From Gymnodinialimonas sp. 57CJ19 (GTDB lineage Bacteria > Pseudomonadota > Alphaproteobacteria > Rhodobacterales > Rhodobacteraceae): a DNA stretch of 64,000 bases. The translations under genes were made by a program, and so were the position numbers. The notes below the pieces were generated by a model. The model saw only the letters and a program-made list of their open reading frames with translations. It was not told the DNA's origin and did no database searches. The DNA is taken from positions 3,384,001-3,448,000 of the forward strand of contig NZ_CP151587.1 in the NCBI RefSeq assembly GCF_038396845.1. The letters run 5' to 3'. Below, piece by piece: positions 1 through 8,762 of this stretch (position 1 is its first letter; the number at the start of each line of letters is the position of its first letter).

Positions 1-304
1 CTCCGGCGGCGCATAATACGGGCGCGACTACCCCGACGGTGGACACGAACGGCACAGGAGACAACACCCGGCCCAGCTCGCGCACCAATGGCGTCAGCGC
101 CGCCAAGCCCAGGTTCAACCCTCCGGCCGCTTCTGGTAAGGATATTCCGCACAGTTGCAGATCTTTCGCCAACGCGGTCCAGACCGCATCATCTGCGGCT
201 CCGTCGTGGGCATCTTGAGCGGGCCTCAGCCCTCCCGCCTCGGCGAGGTACCGCGAAAGGGCATCCTGCATCATCTGGATTTCGTCGTTCATTCCGTCTT
301 CCAT
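1..304 (-). CDS. acyl-CoA dehydrogenase, N-terminal part (runs off left edge)
   Basis: An open frame on the minus strand starts at ATG 304 and stays open to the window edge, giving about 101 residues. An alternative ATG lies at 292. The product begins with a helical segment (MMQDALSRYLAE), followed by LAKDLQLCGISLPEAAGG, which is typical of the all-alpha N-terminal domain of acyl-CoA dehydrogenases, where a Trp/Leu-rich helix precedes a 'GI-x-LPE-x-GG' turn. The flavin-binding and catalytic domains lie outside the window. It is transcribed away from the SnoaL/OYE operon starting at 436, with about 130 bp of shared promoter space. The family assignment is fairly firm and the substrate is unknown. 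It is probably the small or non-canonical subunit type, because this N-terminus resembles the PimD-like gene at 35927 more than classical FadE. Confidence 0.7.
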   Translation of the reverse strand, partial: MEDGMNDEIQMMQDALSRYLAEAGGLRPAQDAHDGAADDAVWTALAKDLQLCGISLPEAAGGLNLGLAALTPLVRELGRVLSPVPFVSTVGVVAPVLCAAG

Positions 305-435
305 CGTGCCATTCGGTCTTTTCTTTGATCTGCCATGGTTGCAGAGCTAACAGCCCGCTGTCACGGGGCATCGTCCGAACTGAGGATGCTAGATTGCCGC
401 CTGCCGTGCGACGTGTTCCTTGTCTCCCGCAATAG

Positions 436-942
436 ATGGACCTGCATGTGCCTGAGAGTTTGGAAAAACTGAATGAGCGCCTTACCGCGCTGGAAGATCG
501 CCAGACCATTGCCGATCTGATAGCGGGATATGGCCCCGCGATTGATGCGCTGGACGGCGACGGCGCCGCCGCGATCTGGGCCGCCGACGGCACCTATGAC
601 ATCGGCGCAGACGTGACGTTGAATGGCCGAGCCGAGATCGCCGGAATTGCGGAGATGGATCAGCATCGCGCCTATGTCACGAAGGGATGCGCGCATGTCT
701 TGTCGCCCCACAAGATTGTCGTGGACGGGGCGTTCGCAACGGCCCACGGCTATTCGGTCGTGCTCTTGCACGATGCTTCCACAGGGGGCTGGATGGCAGA
801 GCGGGTCAGCGCAAACCGATGGGCGTTTCGCAAGGAAAACGGGACGTGGCAGGCTGTGACCCGCAAAGCCTGCCTGTTGGACGGGGCCGACGTCCCCCGC
901 GCACTTTTGAACTGGACCGAACCGCAGGGAAACCCCACATGA
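436..942 (+). CDS. SnoaL-like (NTF2-fold) protein 1
   Basis: This 168-residue protein has a short N-terminal coiled helix (SLEKLNERLTALEDRQTIADLI) and then the alpha+beta NTF2-like barrel seen in SnoaL_4-type proteins: 'AIDALDGDGAAAIWAADGTYDIG' aligns with the usual 'D..D...l..lFaeDg.yd'. The family includes cyclases, dehydratases and isomerases such as scytalone dehydratase and BaiE, as well as non-catalytic proteins, so the reaction cannot be read from sequence. The stop overlaps the start of the next SnoaL-like gene (ATGA at 939-942), so the two are translationally coupled and may form a hetero-oligomer. The start at 436 has no strong Shine-Dalgarno sequence; GTG 448 is an alternative. Confidence 0.7.
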   Translation: MDLHVPESLEKLNERLTALEDRQTIADLIAGYGPAIDALDGDGAAAIWAADGTYDIGADVTLNGRAEIAGIAEMDQHRAYVTKGCAHVLSPHKIVVDGAFATAHGYSVVLLHDASTGGWMAERVSANRWAFRKENGTWQAVTRKACLLDGADVPRALLNWTEPQGNPT

Positions 943-1580
943 CCGACACTGATTTGAACGACATTCGCGCCCGCCTCGACCGAATCGAGGCCCGCGAGGA
1001 AATACGGCAACTGCCGTCCAAGTACGCGCTCGCCCTCGATATGCGCGACATGGATGCGTTGGTCGGCCTGTTCCCCGAAGACGTCCGCGCAGGGGGCGGC
1101 AAGGTCGGGCGCGGGGCGCTGAAAGCATGGTTCACGCAGACGCTCAGCCAGCAATTCACTGGCACATCACATCACGTTGGCAACCAGATCATCGAATTCC
1201 TCGATCCTGACACCGCCGTCGGCATCGTCTACTCCAAGAACGAGCATGAAACCGGTGATGAATGGGTCATCATGCAAATGATGTACCATGATCGCTATGA
1301 GCGGATCGGCGAGCGCTGGTATTTCCGCTCTCGTCAGCCGCTTTACTGGTATGCGACCGACCTCAACAAACCGCCTTTGGGCAATCAGAAAATGCGGTGG
1401 CCCGGGCGCGACCCCTACGAGGGCGGGTTCCACGACCTGTTCCCCAGTTGGGCGGCGTTCTGGTCCCGTGAAGGCTCGGGCCCAGACACCACGCCCGCCG
1501 TGGCCGACCCCGCACCGCTGGAGCGCTTCATCGAAACGATGCGCAAAGGCCAAGAAGTGAGTAACATCCGTGTCCGTTGA
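939..1580 (+). CDS. SnoaL-like (NTF2-fold) protein 2
   Basis: This 213-residue protein starts at ATG 939, inside the stop of the preceding gene (ATGA overlap). The frame is also open further upstream, but the coupled start matches the family N-terminus (TDLNDIRARLDRIEAREEIRQL). The NTF2-like core follows: 'KYALALDMRDMDALVGLFPEDV', then a central 'TGTSHHVGNQIIEFLDPDTA', where the paired His and nearby polar residues are typical of SnoaL_4 proteins. The C-terminus is longer than usual and rich in Trp/Pro (residues about 150-195). It overlaps the next gene by 11 bp, so 436-2670 is a compact three-gene operon. Possible roles are dehydratase, isomerase or cyclase; no substrate can be assigned. Confidence 0.7.
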   Translation: MTDTDLNDIRARLDRIEAREEIRQLPSKYALALDMRDMDALVGLFPEDVRAGGGKVGRGALKAWFTQTLSQQFTGTSHHVGNQIIEFLDPDTAVGIVYSKNEHETGDEWVIMQMMYHDRYERIGERWYFRSRQPLYWYATDLNKPPLGNQKMRWPGRDPYEGGFHDLFPSWAAFWSREGSGPDTTPAVADPAPLERFIETMRKGQEVSNIRVR

Positions 1581-2670
1581 TCTTTCCCCCCTCTTCTCTC
1601 CGATAGACATTGCGGGCCTGTCCCTGCCGAACCGCTTGGTCATGGCCCCGATGAGCCGTTATTTCTGCCCCGATGGTATCCCCCACGCGGACGTTGCGGC
1701 CTATTACCGACGCCGTGTCGAAGGCGGTGTTGGGTTGATCCTGTCGGAGGCCACCTACATCAATCACCCCTCGGCCGAGTGTTATCGGGGCGTGCCACGG
1801 TTTCACGGGGCGGCGCTGGAGGGGTGGAAAACGGTGATTGACGCGGTCCACGAGGCGGGCGGCAAAATGTTCCCCCAGCTTTGGCATGTGGGCAGTTTTC
1901 GGCAACCGGGCATGGCACCCGAACCCGCCGTTCCGGGCCTTGGCCCCTCCGAGAATACAAACCCCGCAGCCGAAGGCGATGCCGCGACCCGGGCGATGAC
2001 CGACGGCGATATTGCCGACGTCATCGCGGCCTATGCACAGGCGGCCGCCGACGCCAAACGGCTCGGATTTGACGGCGTCGAATTGCACGGGGCGCACGGG
2101 TATCTGTTGGATGAGTTCCTTTGGGACCGCACCAACCGTCGCACCGATCAGTGGGGCGGAGACCATAAGGGCCGTACCGCCTTCCCCGTCGCCGTAATTG
2201 CCGCTGTACGCGCTGCGGTCGGGCCGGACTTTCCCGTCTCGCTTCGGTGGTCGCAATGGAAACAGCAGGATTACAAAGTGCGGTTGGCAGACACGCCAGA
2301 CATGCTCGGACAGATCCTGCGTCCCCTTGCCGATGCGGGTCTTTCCATTTTGCACTGCTCTACCCGCCGGGTTTGGGAACCGGGGTTCCCTGATGCTGAC
2401 CCCGCCCGCACGATGTCGGGATGGGTGAAAGAGCTGACCGGATTGCCGACCATCTCGGTTGGGGGTGTCGGGTTGGCGCAGGCGGGGATCAAGTCATCAG
2501 GCGCGGCGTCCCTGGATGCCGTCGCCGCGCCTCTGGCAAGAGGCGAATTCGACCTGCTGGCGGTGGGGCGCGCGCTTTTGGCGGACCCGAACTGGCCCAA
2601 GCTGCTGCGCAACGGGCGTGCCGAAGATGGCAAAGGGTTCGACAAATCCCAGCTAGAGACGTTGATCTGA
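1570..2670 (+). CDS. Old Yellow Enzyme-family NADH:flavin oxidoreductase
   Basis: This is a 366-residue FMN-dependent ene-reductase-type TIM barrel. The start is GTG 1570, overlapping the previous gene by 11 bp. It shows the N-terminal family signature (IAGLSLPNRLVMAPMSRY), the paired active-site motif 'GVELHGAHGYLLDEFL' (two His-type substrate-anion contacts), 'WDRTNRRTDQWGG' and the C-terminal phosphate-binding segment 'FDLLAVGRALLADPNW'. It has no C-terminal Fe-S/FAD extension, so it is the short OYE class rather than the 2,4-dienoyl-CoA reductase class. Members reduce the activated C=C bond of enones or enoates with NAD(P)H. The two upstream SnoaL-like proteins and neighbouring dehydrogenases suggest a role in degrading a cyclic ketone-type compound, which is inference. 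A terminator follows at 2701. Confidence 0.88.
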   Translation: MSVDLSPLFSPIDIAGLSLPNRLVMAPMSRYFCPDGIPHADVAAYYRRRVEGGVGLILSEATYINHPSAECYRGVPRFHGAALEGWKTVIDAVHEAGGKMFPQLWHVGSFRQPGMAPEPAVPGLGPSENTNPAAEGDAATRAMTDGDIADVIAAYAQAAADAKRLGFDGVELHGAHGYLLDEFLWDRTNRRTDQWGGDHKGRTAFPVAVIAAVRAAVGPDFPVSLRWSQWKQQDYKVRLADTPDMLGQILRPLADAGLSILHCSTRRVWEPGFPDADPARTMSGWVKELTGLPTISVGGVGLAQAGIKSSGAASLDAVAAPLARGEFDLLAVGRALLADPNWPKLLRNGRAEDGKGFDKSQLETLI

Positions 2671-2700
2671 CGGCGTGATCCTATCGGATCGCTTGTAACG

Positions 2701-2733
2701 GGGGCTGCCAATTGATCTTGGCGGCCCTTTTTT
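2701..2733 (+). terminator. Rho-independent terminator after the OYE gene
   Basis: The stem GGGCTGCCAA / TTGGCGGCCC (one G-T wobble) has a 6-nt loop and is followed by TTTTTT. It lies 31 bp past the OYE stop, in the convergent gap before the solute-binding-protein gene. Confidence 0.85.
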
Positions 2734-2767
2734 CATGGCCAAGGGGGCGTACACTGAGATGCCCATG

Positions 2768-2800
2768 AAAAAAGGGACGACCATCGCTGGCCGCCCCTTT
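2768..2800 (-). terminator. Rho-independent terminator after the solute-binding-protein gene
   Basis: Read on the minus strand, AAAGGGGCGGCC pairs with GGTCGTCCCTTT across a 6-nt loop (two wobble pairs) and runs into TTTTTT. It ends the minus-strand operon that begins at 8613 and sits back to back with the terminator at 2701. Confidence 0.82.
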
Positions 2801-2823
2801 CCGGGAGAGACTGTCTTTTCAGA

Positions 2824-4035
2824 TCAGCCGTCGCATTGAATGCGTTCTACCAATCCGTCTTCGCGCTGTGCGTAGGGATTCTGAACCACGACCATGGCAT
2901 CTGACGAAGGCAGGAAGTGGTTCGTGCCACTCGCCCCGAAGGTGCCCAACATGTTGTCGATCTCGGCGGCATTCGCTTCGATCCACGCGGCCACTTCGGC
3001 GCCGTCAGTCGTGCCCGCGCCTTCGATGGCTTGGGCCAGGATGTGCGGCTCTACATAAAATGGCGCGATGCCCGAGGGGCCACCGACCTCGGCGATATCG
3101 GGATAGGCTTCCGTCGCGCGGGCCGCATATTGCGCGAAATCGCTTTCACCAATGGGATCGCCGGCACAATAGGTCATGCCGCTGAACTGAACGGAGACAA
3201 CGTCCTCGAACACTTCTTCGCCGAGATCATTCGCAATACCGGCCGCGTAGTTGGTCAGCGTCAAGCTACCCAGGACCGGCACGTACCAACCGATTTCTTC
3301 GCGGTTCTGAAGGAACCGGCGGGTGTCATCCACAAGCGAGTTGATCAGCAAGATCGCATCCGCACCGGATTGACGCATAGAGAAGATCTGAGGTGTCATA
3401 TCTTCGGCGCGGAACGCAAATTCCTGGATCTCCACCAGCGGCGAGCCCAACTCCTCCATGTAGGCGGCGATCTCTGCTGCGGCCGCTTGCGACATGCCGC
3501 CATTGTCCGAGATCAGGGCGATGTTTTCGGCTCCCAGAACCTCGACCGCGTAGATCACGTTTGCGATCATCTGGTTCAGACCCGTGGGCGAGTTGGAGAA
3601 GTGATAGGGCGCGACGTCGGGCGTCAGTGTCGGCGATGCCGCTGTCGTCACCTGCGCCACGCCTGCCTCGGTCAGAACAGCCGTTACCGGAATGGTTTCC
3701 TGCGACGTCACCGGGCCAACCATGCCGCCGATGCCAACGTTCTCGACCAATCGGCGCGCTTCGCTTACCGCGTGTGTCGGGTCCGTTTCGCTGTCGGCGA
3801 TGGTCAACTCGATCTGTTGCCCCAAAATGCCACCGGCGGCGTTGATTTCTGCCACCGCCAATTCCCAGCCCATGGATGCCGCCGTCCCGATGGCTGCGCC
3901 GCCACCTGTGATGGAGACAATCGCGCCCATCTGGAACGTGTCTTGATCCTGCGCGGTGGCGGCACCCGCCGATAGCGCCACAAGAGCTGCGCCAATGGCT
4001 GTGTAGCCATAGAGTTTGTGTCCGAAAGTCGTCAC
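2824..4035 (-). CDS. periplasmic solute-binding protein, branched-chain amino acid (HAAT) type
   Basis: This 403-residue type I periplasmic binding protein (Peripla_BP_6/LivJ-like) is predicted to deliver a solute to an ABC importer. I place the start at GTG 4035 because GGGAGGA lies 7 nt upstream and it leads directly into a Sec signal peptide ending ALSAGAATAQ-DQ; a longer frame upstream lacks a ribosome site. The mature protein begins FQMGAIVSITGGGAAIG and includes WELAVAEINAAGGILGQQIE and 'DSETDPTHAVSEARRLV', all typical of amino-acid/amide binders. Two Cys late in the protein may form a disulfide. No permease or ATPase gene lies nearby, so it is an orphan here. It is the last gene of a minus-strand catabolic operon, so it probably binds the compound those enzymes degrade. 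Confidence 0.85.
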   Translation of the reverse strand: MTTFGHKLYGYTAIGAALVALSAGAATAQDQDTFQMGAIVSITGGGAAIGTAASMGWELAVAEINAAGGILGQQIELTIADSETDPTHAVSEARRLVENVGIGGMVGPVTSQETIPVTAVLTEAGVAQVTTAASPTLTPDVAPYHFSNSPTGLNQMIANVIYAVEVLGAENIALISDNGGMSQAAAAEIAAYMEELGSPLVEIQEFAFRAEDMTPQIFSMRQSGADAILLINSLVDDTRRFLQNREEIGWYVPVLGSLTLTNYAAGIANDLGEEVFEDVVSVQFSGMTYCAGDPIGESDFAQYAARATEAYPDIAEVGGPSGIAPFYVEPHILAQAIEGAGTTDGAEVAAWIEANAAEIDNMLGTFGASGTNHFLPSSDAMVVVQNPYAQREDGLVERIQCDG

Positions 4036-4171
4036 GTTAGATCCTCCCATTTTTTCCAAGTCCACCTTGGGCCGCTCTGGATGTGCCGCGTCGTCCAATC
4101 AGACGATCTCGGCACCCGATTCAAGCATTTCAGGGCGATTCTTTGACTTTCCCCGGCTTTTGGCGCCGCCA

Positions 4172-5020
4172 TTATTCAATGTCCGTGTATCCGTCGGCGG
4201 CAATGATCGGAAGGTGCGTGAACGTGTCCTTGCCCTGCATGCGCATCCAGGCGCCAGCGGCCAACACGCCACCATCAACCACCATGCTGGTGCCCGTAAC
4301 CCACCCCGACAACCGTTCGGACGCCAAGTAAAGGGCCGCACCAGCGCTGTCTTCGCCGCGTCCAAAACGCCCCATGGGAAACCATGTGCCGATGTGGGGA
4401 CGGTTGGCCAGAGGCACCTTCGAATCCGCCGTGATCTGAGCGGTATCTGTGGTTTCCGGTGCGATTGCGTTGACGCGAATACCATCGGCGCCAAGTTCCA
4501 CCGCAAGGCTTTGGGTGAACCCGGTGATGGCCGATTTGAACGCCGCATAGACCGTGGCCCGTGGGATGCCGCGAAACGCCTCGACGGTCGAGAGATTGAT
4601 GATCGCCCCCCCGGGTCCGGTTTTTTTCATCAGGGGCAAGGCCGCCTTGGTGACGCGAAACATGTGCAGCAGATTGACGCCGTAGAGCGCCTCCCACTCT
4701 TCTTCGGTGCTGTCGGCGAAAAAACTGGTGATCTTCAGGTAATCGCCCACGTTGTTCACTAATATGTCGAGCCGCCCAAACCGGTCTTCCACCTCTTGTA
4801 TCAAGCGGGCGACGTCATCGCGGTCGCGCACATCGGCGTCCACGATCAAGGCGTCAGGCATGGCGGCGCGTAAATCTGCGAGGCGGGTGGGGTCATTCTC
4901 GGCGATGGCCAATCGTATCCCGGCCTCGGCGAACAGGTCTGCCGTGGCGCGGCCAATCCCTGCCCCACCGCCCGTGATCAACGCAACCTTGCCTGCAACC
5001 TGTAGAATATCGTCGGTCAT
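4172..5020 (-). CDS. SDR-family oxidoreductase
   Basis: This 282-residue classical short-chain dehydrogenase has cofactor motif TGGGAGIG (residues 16-23), NNVG (89-92) and catalytic Ser144, Tyr158 and Lys162. The acidic residue after beta-2 (AIAENDP) favours NAD(H). A C-terminal extension of about 25 residues after the usual GTSMVVDGG end (MQGKDTFTHLPIIAADGYTD) is longer than the family norm and may cover the active site or mediate oligomerisation. The start overlaps the stop of the upstream Rossmann-fold gene (ATGA, 5017-5020). It probably oxidises an alcohol intermediate of the cluster's substrate (inference). Confidence 0.85.
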   Translation of the reverse strand: MTDDILQVAGKVALITGGGAGIGRATADLFAEAGIRLAIAENDPTRLADLRAAMPDALIVDADVRDRDDVARLIQEVEDRFGRLDILVNNVGDYLKITSFFADSTEEEWEALYGVNLLHMFRVTKAALPLMKKTGPGGAIINLSTVEAFRGIPRATVYAAFKSAITGFTQSLAVELGADGIRVNAIAPETTDTAQITADSKVPLANRPHIGTWFPMGRFGRGEDSAGAALYLASERLSGWVTGTSMVVDGGVLAAGAWMRMQGKDTFTHLPIIAADGYTDIE

Positions 5021-5943
5021 GATGCTTCTCCCGTCTGCCCGCCCGCCATTTCCACGACTTCTGCCACCGCGCGCCGCACGTCGTTGCGGGTATAACCTAA
5101 CGCGGCCATATCCTCGGACGATGGTTCGTAGGACAGAGTATTGCCGCGCCCCTGAACGATATAGGGATCGGGCAGAAGCGGATGCTCTGCGTCCTCGATC
5201 GCAATCTGCGTATCGGTGCCGGCCACATCAAAGAACAGCTGGAAGAAGTCACGGTAGCTCAGGTTTTCATCTCCGATCAGGTAGGCGCGCCCGGCCTCAC
5301 CATGTTCCAACGCCCCAGCGATGGCCTGAGCAAGAGCCGCCACAGACATGTAGTTGGTGCCCCCCGGCGGCGCGGTGTTGGGGATTTCGGGGTGCAGTCC
5401 CCGCCCCCACTCGGCCAAGGTCCGGTAGCGCAAGGCTGGCATTCCCGGCACAGCCCCGACGATGGACGGCGGGTTAAGCGTGCAGGGTGCAAACCCGTCA
5501 CCCGCCAGGGCGCGGACCCCGTCATCCGCCAATTTGCGGGCACGAATGTAGACAGAGCCTTCCACCAGATCGGGACGGAGATGGTGGTAATAACTGCCTA
5601 CCTGCACAAAGCGCTTCACACCGGCCGCCTTGGCACGCTTGGCGAAAGCCGGCACGCCCTCGGATTGGGTGTCTCGGTAGAACGCCTCTACGTCCGCGCC
5701 TTGGGGCATGTGGCGGGGATCATTGCCCGCGGCGAAAACGACCGCCTCGAAGGCGGCCAGATCATCTTCCAGAAAATCACCCTTGGAGAAATCCCCCAGC
5801 ACGATCGGAAATTCGTGGGCCGGATGGTCGGGCGCGTCCGGCGTGCTGCGAGCGGCAAGGGAAACGGAATGGCCCAACCCGCGTAAATGCAGCGCCGTGT
5901 TGATACCAATCATGCCGGTGCCGCCGACTATCAGGATGTCCAT
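5017..5943 (-). CDS. NAD(P)-dependent epimerase/dehydratase-like (extended SDR) protein
   Basis: This 308-residue protein starts with MDILIVGGTGMIGINTALHL, a GGTGxIG dinucleotide-binding motif of extended or atypical SDRs. The start at 5943 has AAGGAA 8 nt upstream and is preferred to an upstream ATG at 5988. 'FVQVGSYYHHLRPDLV' places a Tyr-containing motif where the catalytic YxxxK usually lies, but a clear Lys is absent, which is more like NmrA/atypical SDRs. The C-terminal part has DENLSYRDFFQLFF, as in sugar-epimerase and anthocyanidin-reductase relatives. It overlaps the downstream SDR by 4 bp. The function in the pathway is unassigned. Confidence 0.75.
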   Translation of the reverse strand: MDILIVGGTGMIGINTALHLRGLGHSVSLAARSTPDAPDHPAHEFPIVLGDFSKGDFLEDDLAAFEAVVFAAGNDPRHMPQGADVEAFYRDTQSEGVPAFAKRAKAAGVKRFVQVGSYYHHLRPDLVEGSVYIRARKLADDGVRALAGDGFAPCTLNPPSIVGAVPGMPALRYRTLAEWGRGLHPEIPNTAPPGGTNYMSVAALAQAIAGALEHGEAGRAYLIGDENLSYRDFFQLFFDVAGTDTQIAIEDAEHPLLPDPYIVQGRGNTLSYEPSSEDMAALGYTRNDVRRAVAEVVEMAGGQTGEAS

Positions 5944-6027
5944 CCAAAATTCCTTTCGTGTGCCAATTCCCGGGAAGCTATCGGGCATCGGGGACGCCAG
6001 TATCGTCCAAACAGACGGCGCTGCCGG

Positions 6028-6981
6028 TCAGTCCACCATGCCCAGACAGCGATCAACTTCTACAAGATCATCTGCCGTCAACCGCCACTCGACCGCAGCG
6101 GCGTTCGCGCGGACTTGTTCGGCACGGGTCGCGCCCGCCATCACCGACGCCACCTGCGGCTGCGCCAGAAGCCATGCGAAAGCCAGCTCCAACAGGCTAC
6201 GCCCCCGCGTTTGCGCGAAGGCAATCAAGGCCTCAACCTGGGTCAGACGTGCCTCGGTCAGCCCGCCCTTGAAATACGCCAGATCCACCAACCGCCCTGC
6301 ATCAGGCTGCGCGCCCTTGCGGTATTTTCCGGTCAGCAGCCCGCTGGCCAATGGAAAGTAGGGCAGCAATGCCATTCCGGTCGACTGCAAAGCGGGGAGG
6401 AGGTCGGCTTCCACATCCCGGCTGAGGATATTGTATTCCGCCTGAGTCGAAAGGAACGCCGCCCCGCCGAAACTGCGGGCTGTCCAACTGGCATCAACCA
6501 ATTGCCAGGCGGGAAGGTTCGAGCATCCGATGTAGCGAACTTTCCCCTGCGAAATAGTGTCTTCCAACGCGCGCAACGTCTCTTCAATTGGCGTGTTCGG
6601 ATCGGGGAAATGATATTGATAGAGGTCGATGTAATCGGTCTTGAGCCGCGTCAGGCTGTCCTCTACCGCGCCCATGATATAACGGCGAGAGCCGTCGTAA
6701 TCACCTCGCGCCCGCCCGCCCATGGGCGAGGCAAACTTCGTGGCCAGCACGATGTCCTTGCGACGTGGGCCAAGGACTTCACCCAAGACCGTTTCTGACC
6801 CGCCGTCGGTGCCGTAGCTGTCGGCGGTGTCGAAAAACGTGATGTCCGCATCAAGGGCCGCCTCGATCACCGCACGGGCCCCGTCCAGGTCCAACCCATC
6901 GATCATGCCGCCAAAGTTGTTGCACCCCAATCCGATGGCAGACACCCGCAGGCCCGATTTTCCCAACAGTCGCGTTTCCAT
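6028..6981 (-). CDS. aldo/keto reductase
   Basis: This 317-residue (beta/alpha)8 NADP-dependent oxidoreductase has the full catalytic tetrad: Asp51 and Tyr56 (FFDTADSYG), Lys82 (ATKFAS) and His124 (YQYHFPD). 'GLGCNNFGG' and 'YIGCSNLPAWQL' are AKR signatures, and the C-terminal MAGATRAEQVRAN resembles the NADP-phosphate-binding end of YajO/AKR11-13-type enzymes. It is the second gene of the minus-strand operon, 18 bp after the GMC oxidoreductase and about 85 bp before the extended SDR. It likely interconverts a carbonyl and an alcohol in the same route. Confidence 0.88.
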   Translation of the reverse strand: METRLLGKSGLRVSAIGLGCNNFGGMIDGLDLDGARAVIEAALDADITFFDTADSYGTDGGSETVLGEVLGPRRKDIVLATKFASPMGGRARGDYDGSRRYIMGAVEDSLTRLKTDYIDLYQYHFPDPNTPIEETLRALEDTISQGKVRYIGCSNLPAWQLVDASWTARSFGGAAFLSTQAEYNILSRDVEADLLPALQSTGMALLPYFPLASGLLTGKYRKGAQPDAGRLVDLAYFKGGLTEARLTQVEALIAFAQTRGRSLLELAFAWLLAQPQVASVMAGATRAEQVRANAAAVEWRLTADDLVEVDRCLGMVD

Positions 6982-6999
6982 GTCATCCTTTCCAGCGCG

Positions 7000-8613
7000 T
7001 CAACGCGCATCCTCGGCAATGAAGGCGGCGCCGCGCTCCGCGATCATCACAGTCGTGGCGTAGGTGTTGGCACGCACCACCGTCGGCATGATCGAGGCAT
7101 CAATCACCCGTAGCCCATCAAGCCCGTGAACTCGAAGCCGCGTATCCACGACCGCGTCACGCCCCAGCCCCATGCGACAGGTGCCAGCGACGTGATAATT
7201 GGCCGATATATTGGCGCTAATATCGGATTTGATCGCCTCAAGGCTGTCAGCAATAGGTCCCGGCGCGATTTCCGCCCCGATCACGTCGCGGATGGGCGGC
7301 GCGTCCATGATCGCACGTATTCGCAGTGCCCCCTGTGCCAAAATCTCCAGGTCACGCGCATCCGAAAATACGCCCGCCTCGATCGCGGGCGCGGCCATCG
7401 GATCATCCGATTTCAGGCGCACACGGCCGCGGCTGAACGGCACTCCTTGATACAACAGGACCGAGAACCCGTGCTGTTTGGGCAATACCCCCAACACGCC
7501 CGGTTTCCGGCGGATAATCAGCGCCGGCGCCATGCAAATCTGTAACAATGTCTCGGGCTGGCCCGGCACCGCGTCAAAGTATCCAGCAACAGGAAACAAC
7601 CCACTGGCCAAGACGCCACGACGTCCGGTGATATAGGACAACCCGGCCCGGATCGCCCCCAAAGGGCGCGCATGGCTATAGGCCGTAAGCGGCGCATTGG
7701 TGGTGAACATCATCTTGTACATCGGGTGATTTTGGTAGTTCCGCCCAACGCCGGGCAGGTCGTGGACGACATCCACACCGGACAGCGCGCTCGGGTCGCC
7801 AATCCCCGAGCGCAGCAACAATGCCGGTGAATTGATCGCCCCGCCCGCCACGATCACCTCTGCGTTGCAGCGGAAAATTTCCTCATTGGCGCCACGGCGC
7901 AGGGCAACGCCTACGGCACGTTTTCCCTCTATCACGATACGCGTCACATGCGCCTTGGTGATAACCCTCAGGTTCGGACGGGACCGCGCACGCCCAAGGT
8001 ATGCCGTCGCGGTAGACACCCGCCGCCCCTGGTCAATGGACAGGTCAGCATAGCCCGCCGCCTCATGGCCCGCTTGCACGAAGTCTTCGACCCGCGCGAT
8101 GCCGCTGGCTTCGGCCGCCTCCAGAAACAGATCACAAATAGGCGCCGTCGCAGCCCCTCTGGAGATGCGCATGGGGCCGCCAGAACCGTGCTGGGGGTCT
8201 TGTCCATAGGGGTGATCTTCCAGCTTGCGAAACCACGGCGCGACATCGCTTGCCCCCCAACCGGGGCATCCATCGGCACGCCAGCCGTCAAAATCCACAG
8301 CCCTGCCGCGCAAAAACATCATGCCGTTGATCGAGGCCGACCCGCCCATCACGCGCCCTTGCGACATATATAGCCGCCGCCCATCCAACGCGGGCTCTGG
8401 CTCGGTCTCAAAGTTCCAGTTCAACGCAGGGTCGGTACCGGTGACGACATTTGCACCGGGTATGGCAATCAACGGATTGCGGTCGGACCCGCCTGCCTCA
8501 ATCAAGATCACCCGCTTGCGCGCATCCTCGCTTAACCGCGCCGCCACAACGCAACCCGCCGCGCCTGCGCCGACGACGATATAGTCGGCTTCACTTTCCG
8601 TTGCTTTGTTCAC
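7000..8613 (-). CDS. GMC-family FAD-dependent oxidoreductase (choline dehydrogenase-like)
   Basis: This 537-residue protein opens with the FAD-binding motif YIVVGAGAAGCVVAARL and has the GMC signature MSQGRVMGGSASINGMMFLRG, plus 'GAINSPALLLRSGIGD'. The C-terminal active-site pair is present: His in ANYHVAGTCRMG and Asn in VRANTYATTVMIAE. GMC enzymes oxidise primary or secondary alcohols to carbonyls. It is a paralogue of the BetA gene at 44117 but differs near the active site and is not in a choline context, so I assign only the family. It is the first gene of the 8613-to-2824 operon, divergent from the SDR gene at 8763. Confidence 0.9.
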   Translation of the reverse strand: MNKATESEADYIVVGAGAAGCVVAARLSEDARKRVILIEAGGSDRNPLIAIPGANVVTGTDPALNWNFETEPEPALDGRRLYMSQGRVMGGSASINGMMFLRGRAVDFDGWRADGCPGWGASDVAPWFRKLEDHPYGQDPQHGSGGPMRISRGAATAPICDLFLEAAEASGIARVEDFVQAGHEAAGYADLSIDQGRRVSTATAYLGRARSRPNLRVITKAHVTRIVIEGKRAVGVALRRGANEEIFRCNAEVIVAGGAINSPALLLRSGIGDPSALSGVDVVHDLPGVGRNYQNHPMYKMMFTTNAPLTAYSHARPLGAIRAGLSYITGRRGVLASGLFPVAGYFDAVPGQPETLLQICMAPALIIRRKPGVLGVLPKQHGFSVLLYQGVPFSRGRVRLKSDDPMAAPAIEAGVFSDARDLEILAQGALRIRAIMDAPPIRDVIGAEIAPGPIADSLEAIKSDISANISANYHVAGTCRMGLGRDAVVDTRLRVHGLDGLRVIDASIMPTVVRANTYATTVMIAERGAAFIAEDAR

Positions 8614-8684
8614 GCAGTGGCACCCGATTCTGTGGCCCCGTGCCGGGCATCTGCACCATAGCTATCAGTCAGTTCGCCGCGCTG

Positions 8685-8719
8685 GATCGTCCGTTTGGAT
8701 CACGACGTATTCGACGATC
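8685..8719. promoter_or_regulatory. inverted repeat in a divergent promoter region
   Basis: GATCGTC (8685-8691) and GACGATC (8713-8719) form a perfect 7-bp inverted repeat with centres 28 bp apart, in the 149-bp gap between the GMC operon and the divergent SDR. The spacing could suit a dimeric regulator on both promoters. No regulator gene is adjacent, so this is only a candidate site. Confidence 0.3.
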
Positions 8720-8762
8720 GCCCCCAAGCTGGTTTCGGTCGATGAAGTGGATTGAACTGCGA

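Noticed and set aside
2917..3975. Open frame antisense to the solute-binding protein (352 codons), and similar ones at 50178-51200 and 55484-56746
   Set aside because: All lie exactly opposite well-supported genes and show no domain pattern or ribosome site.
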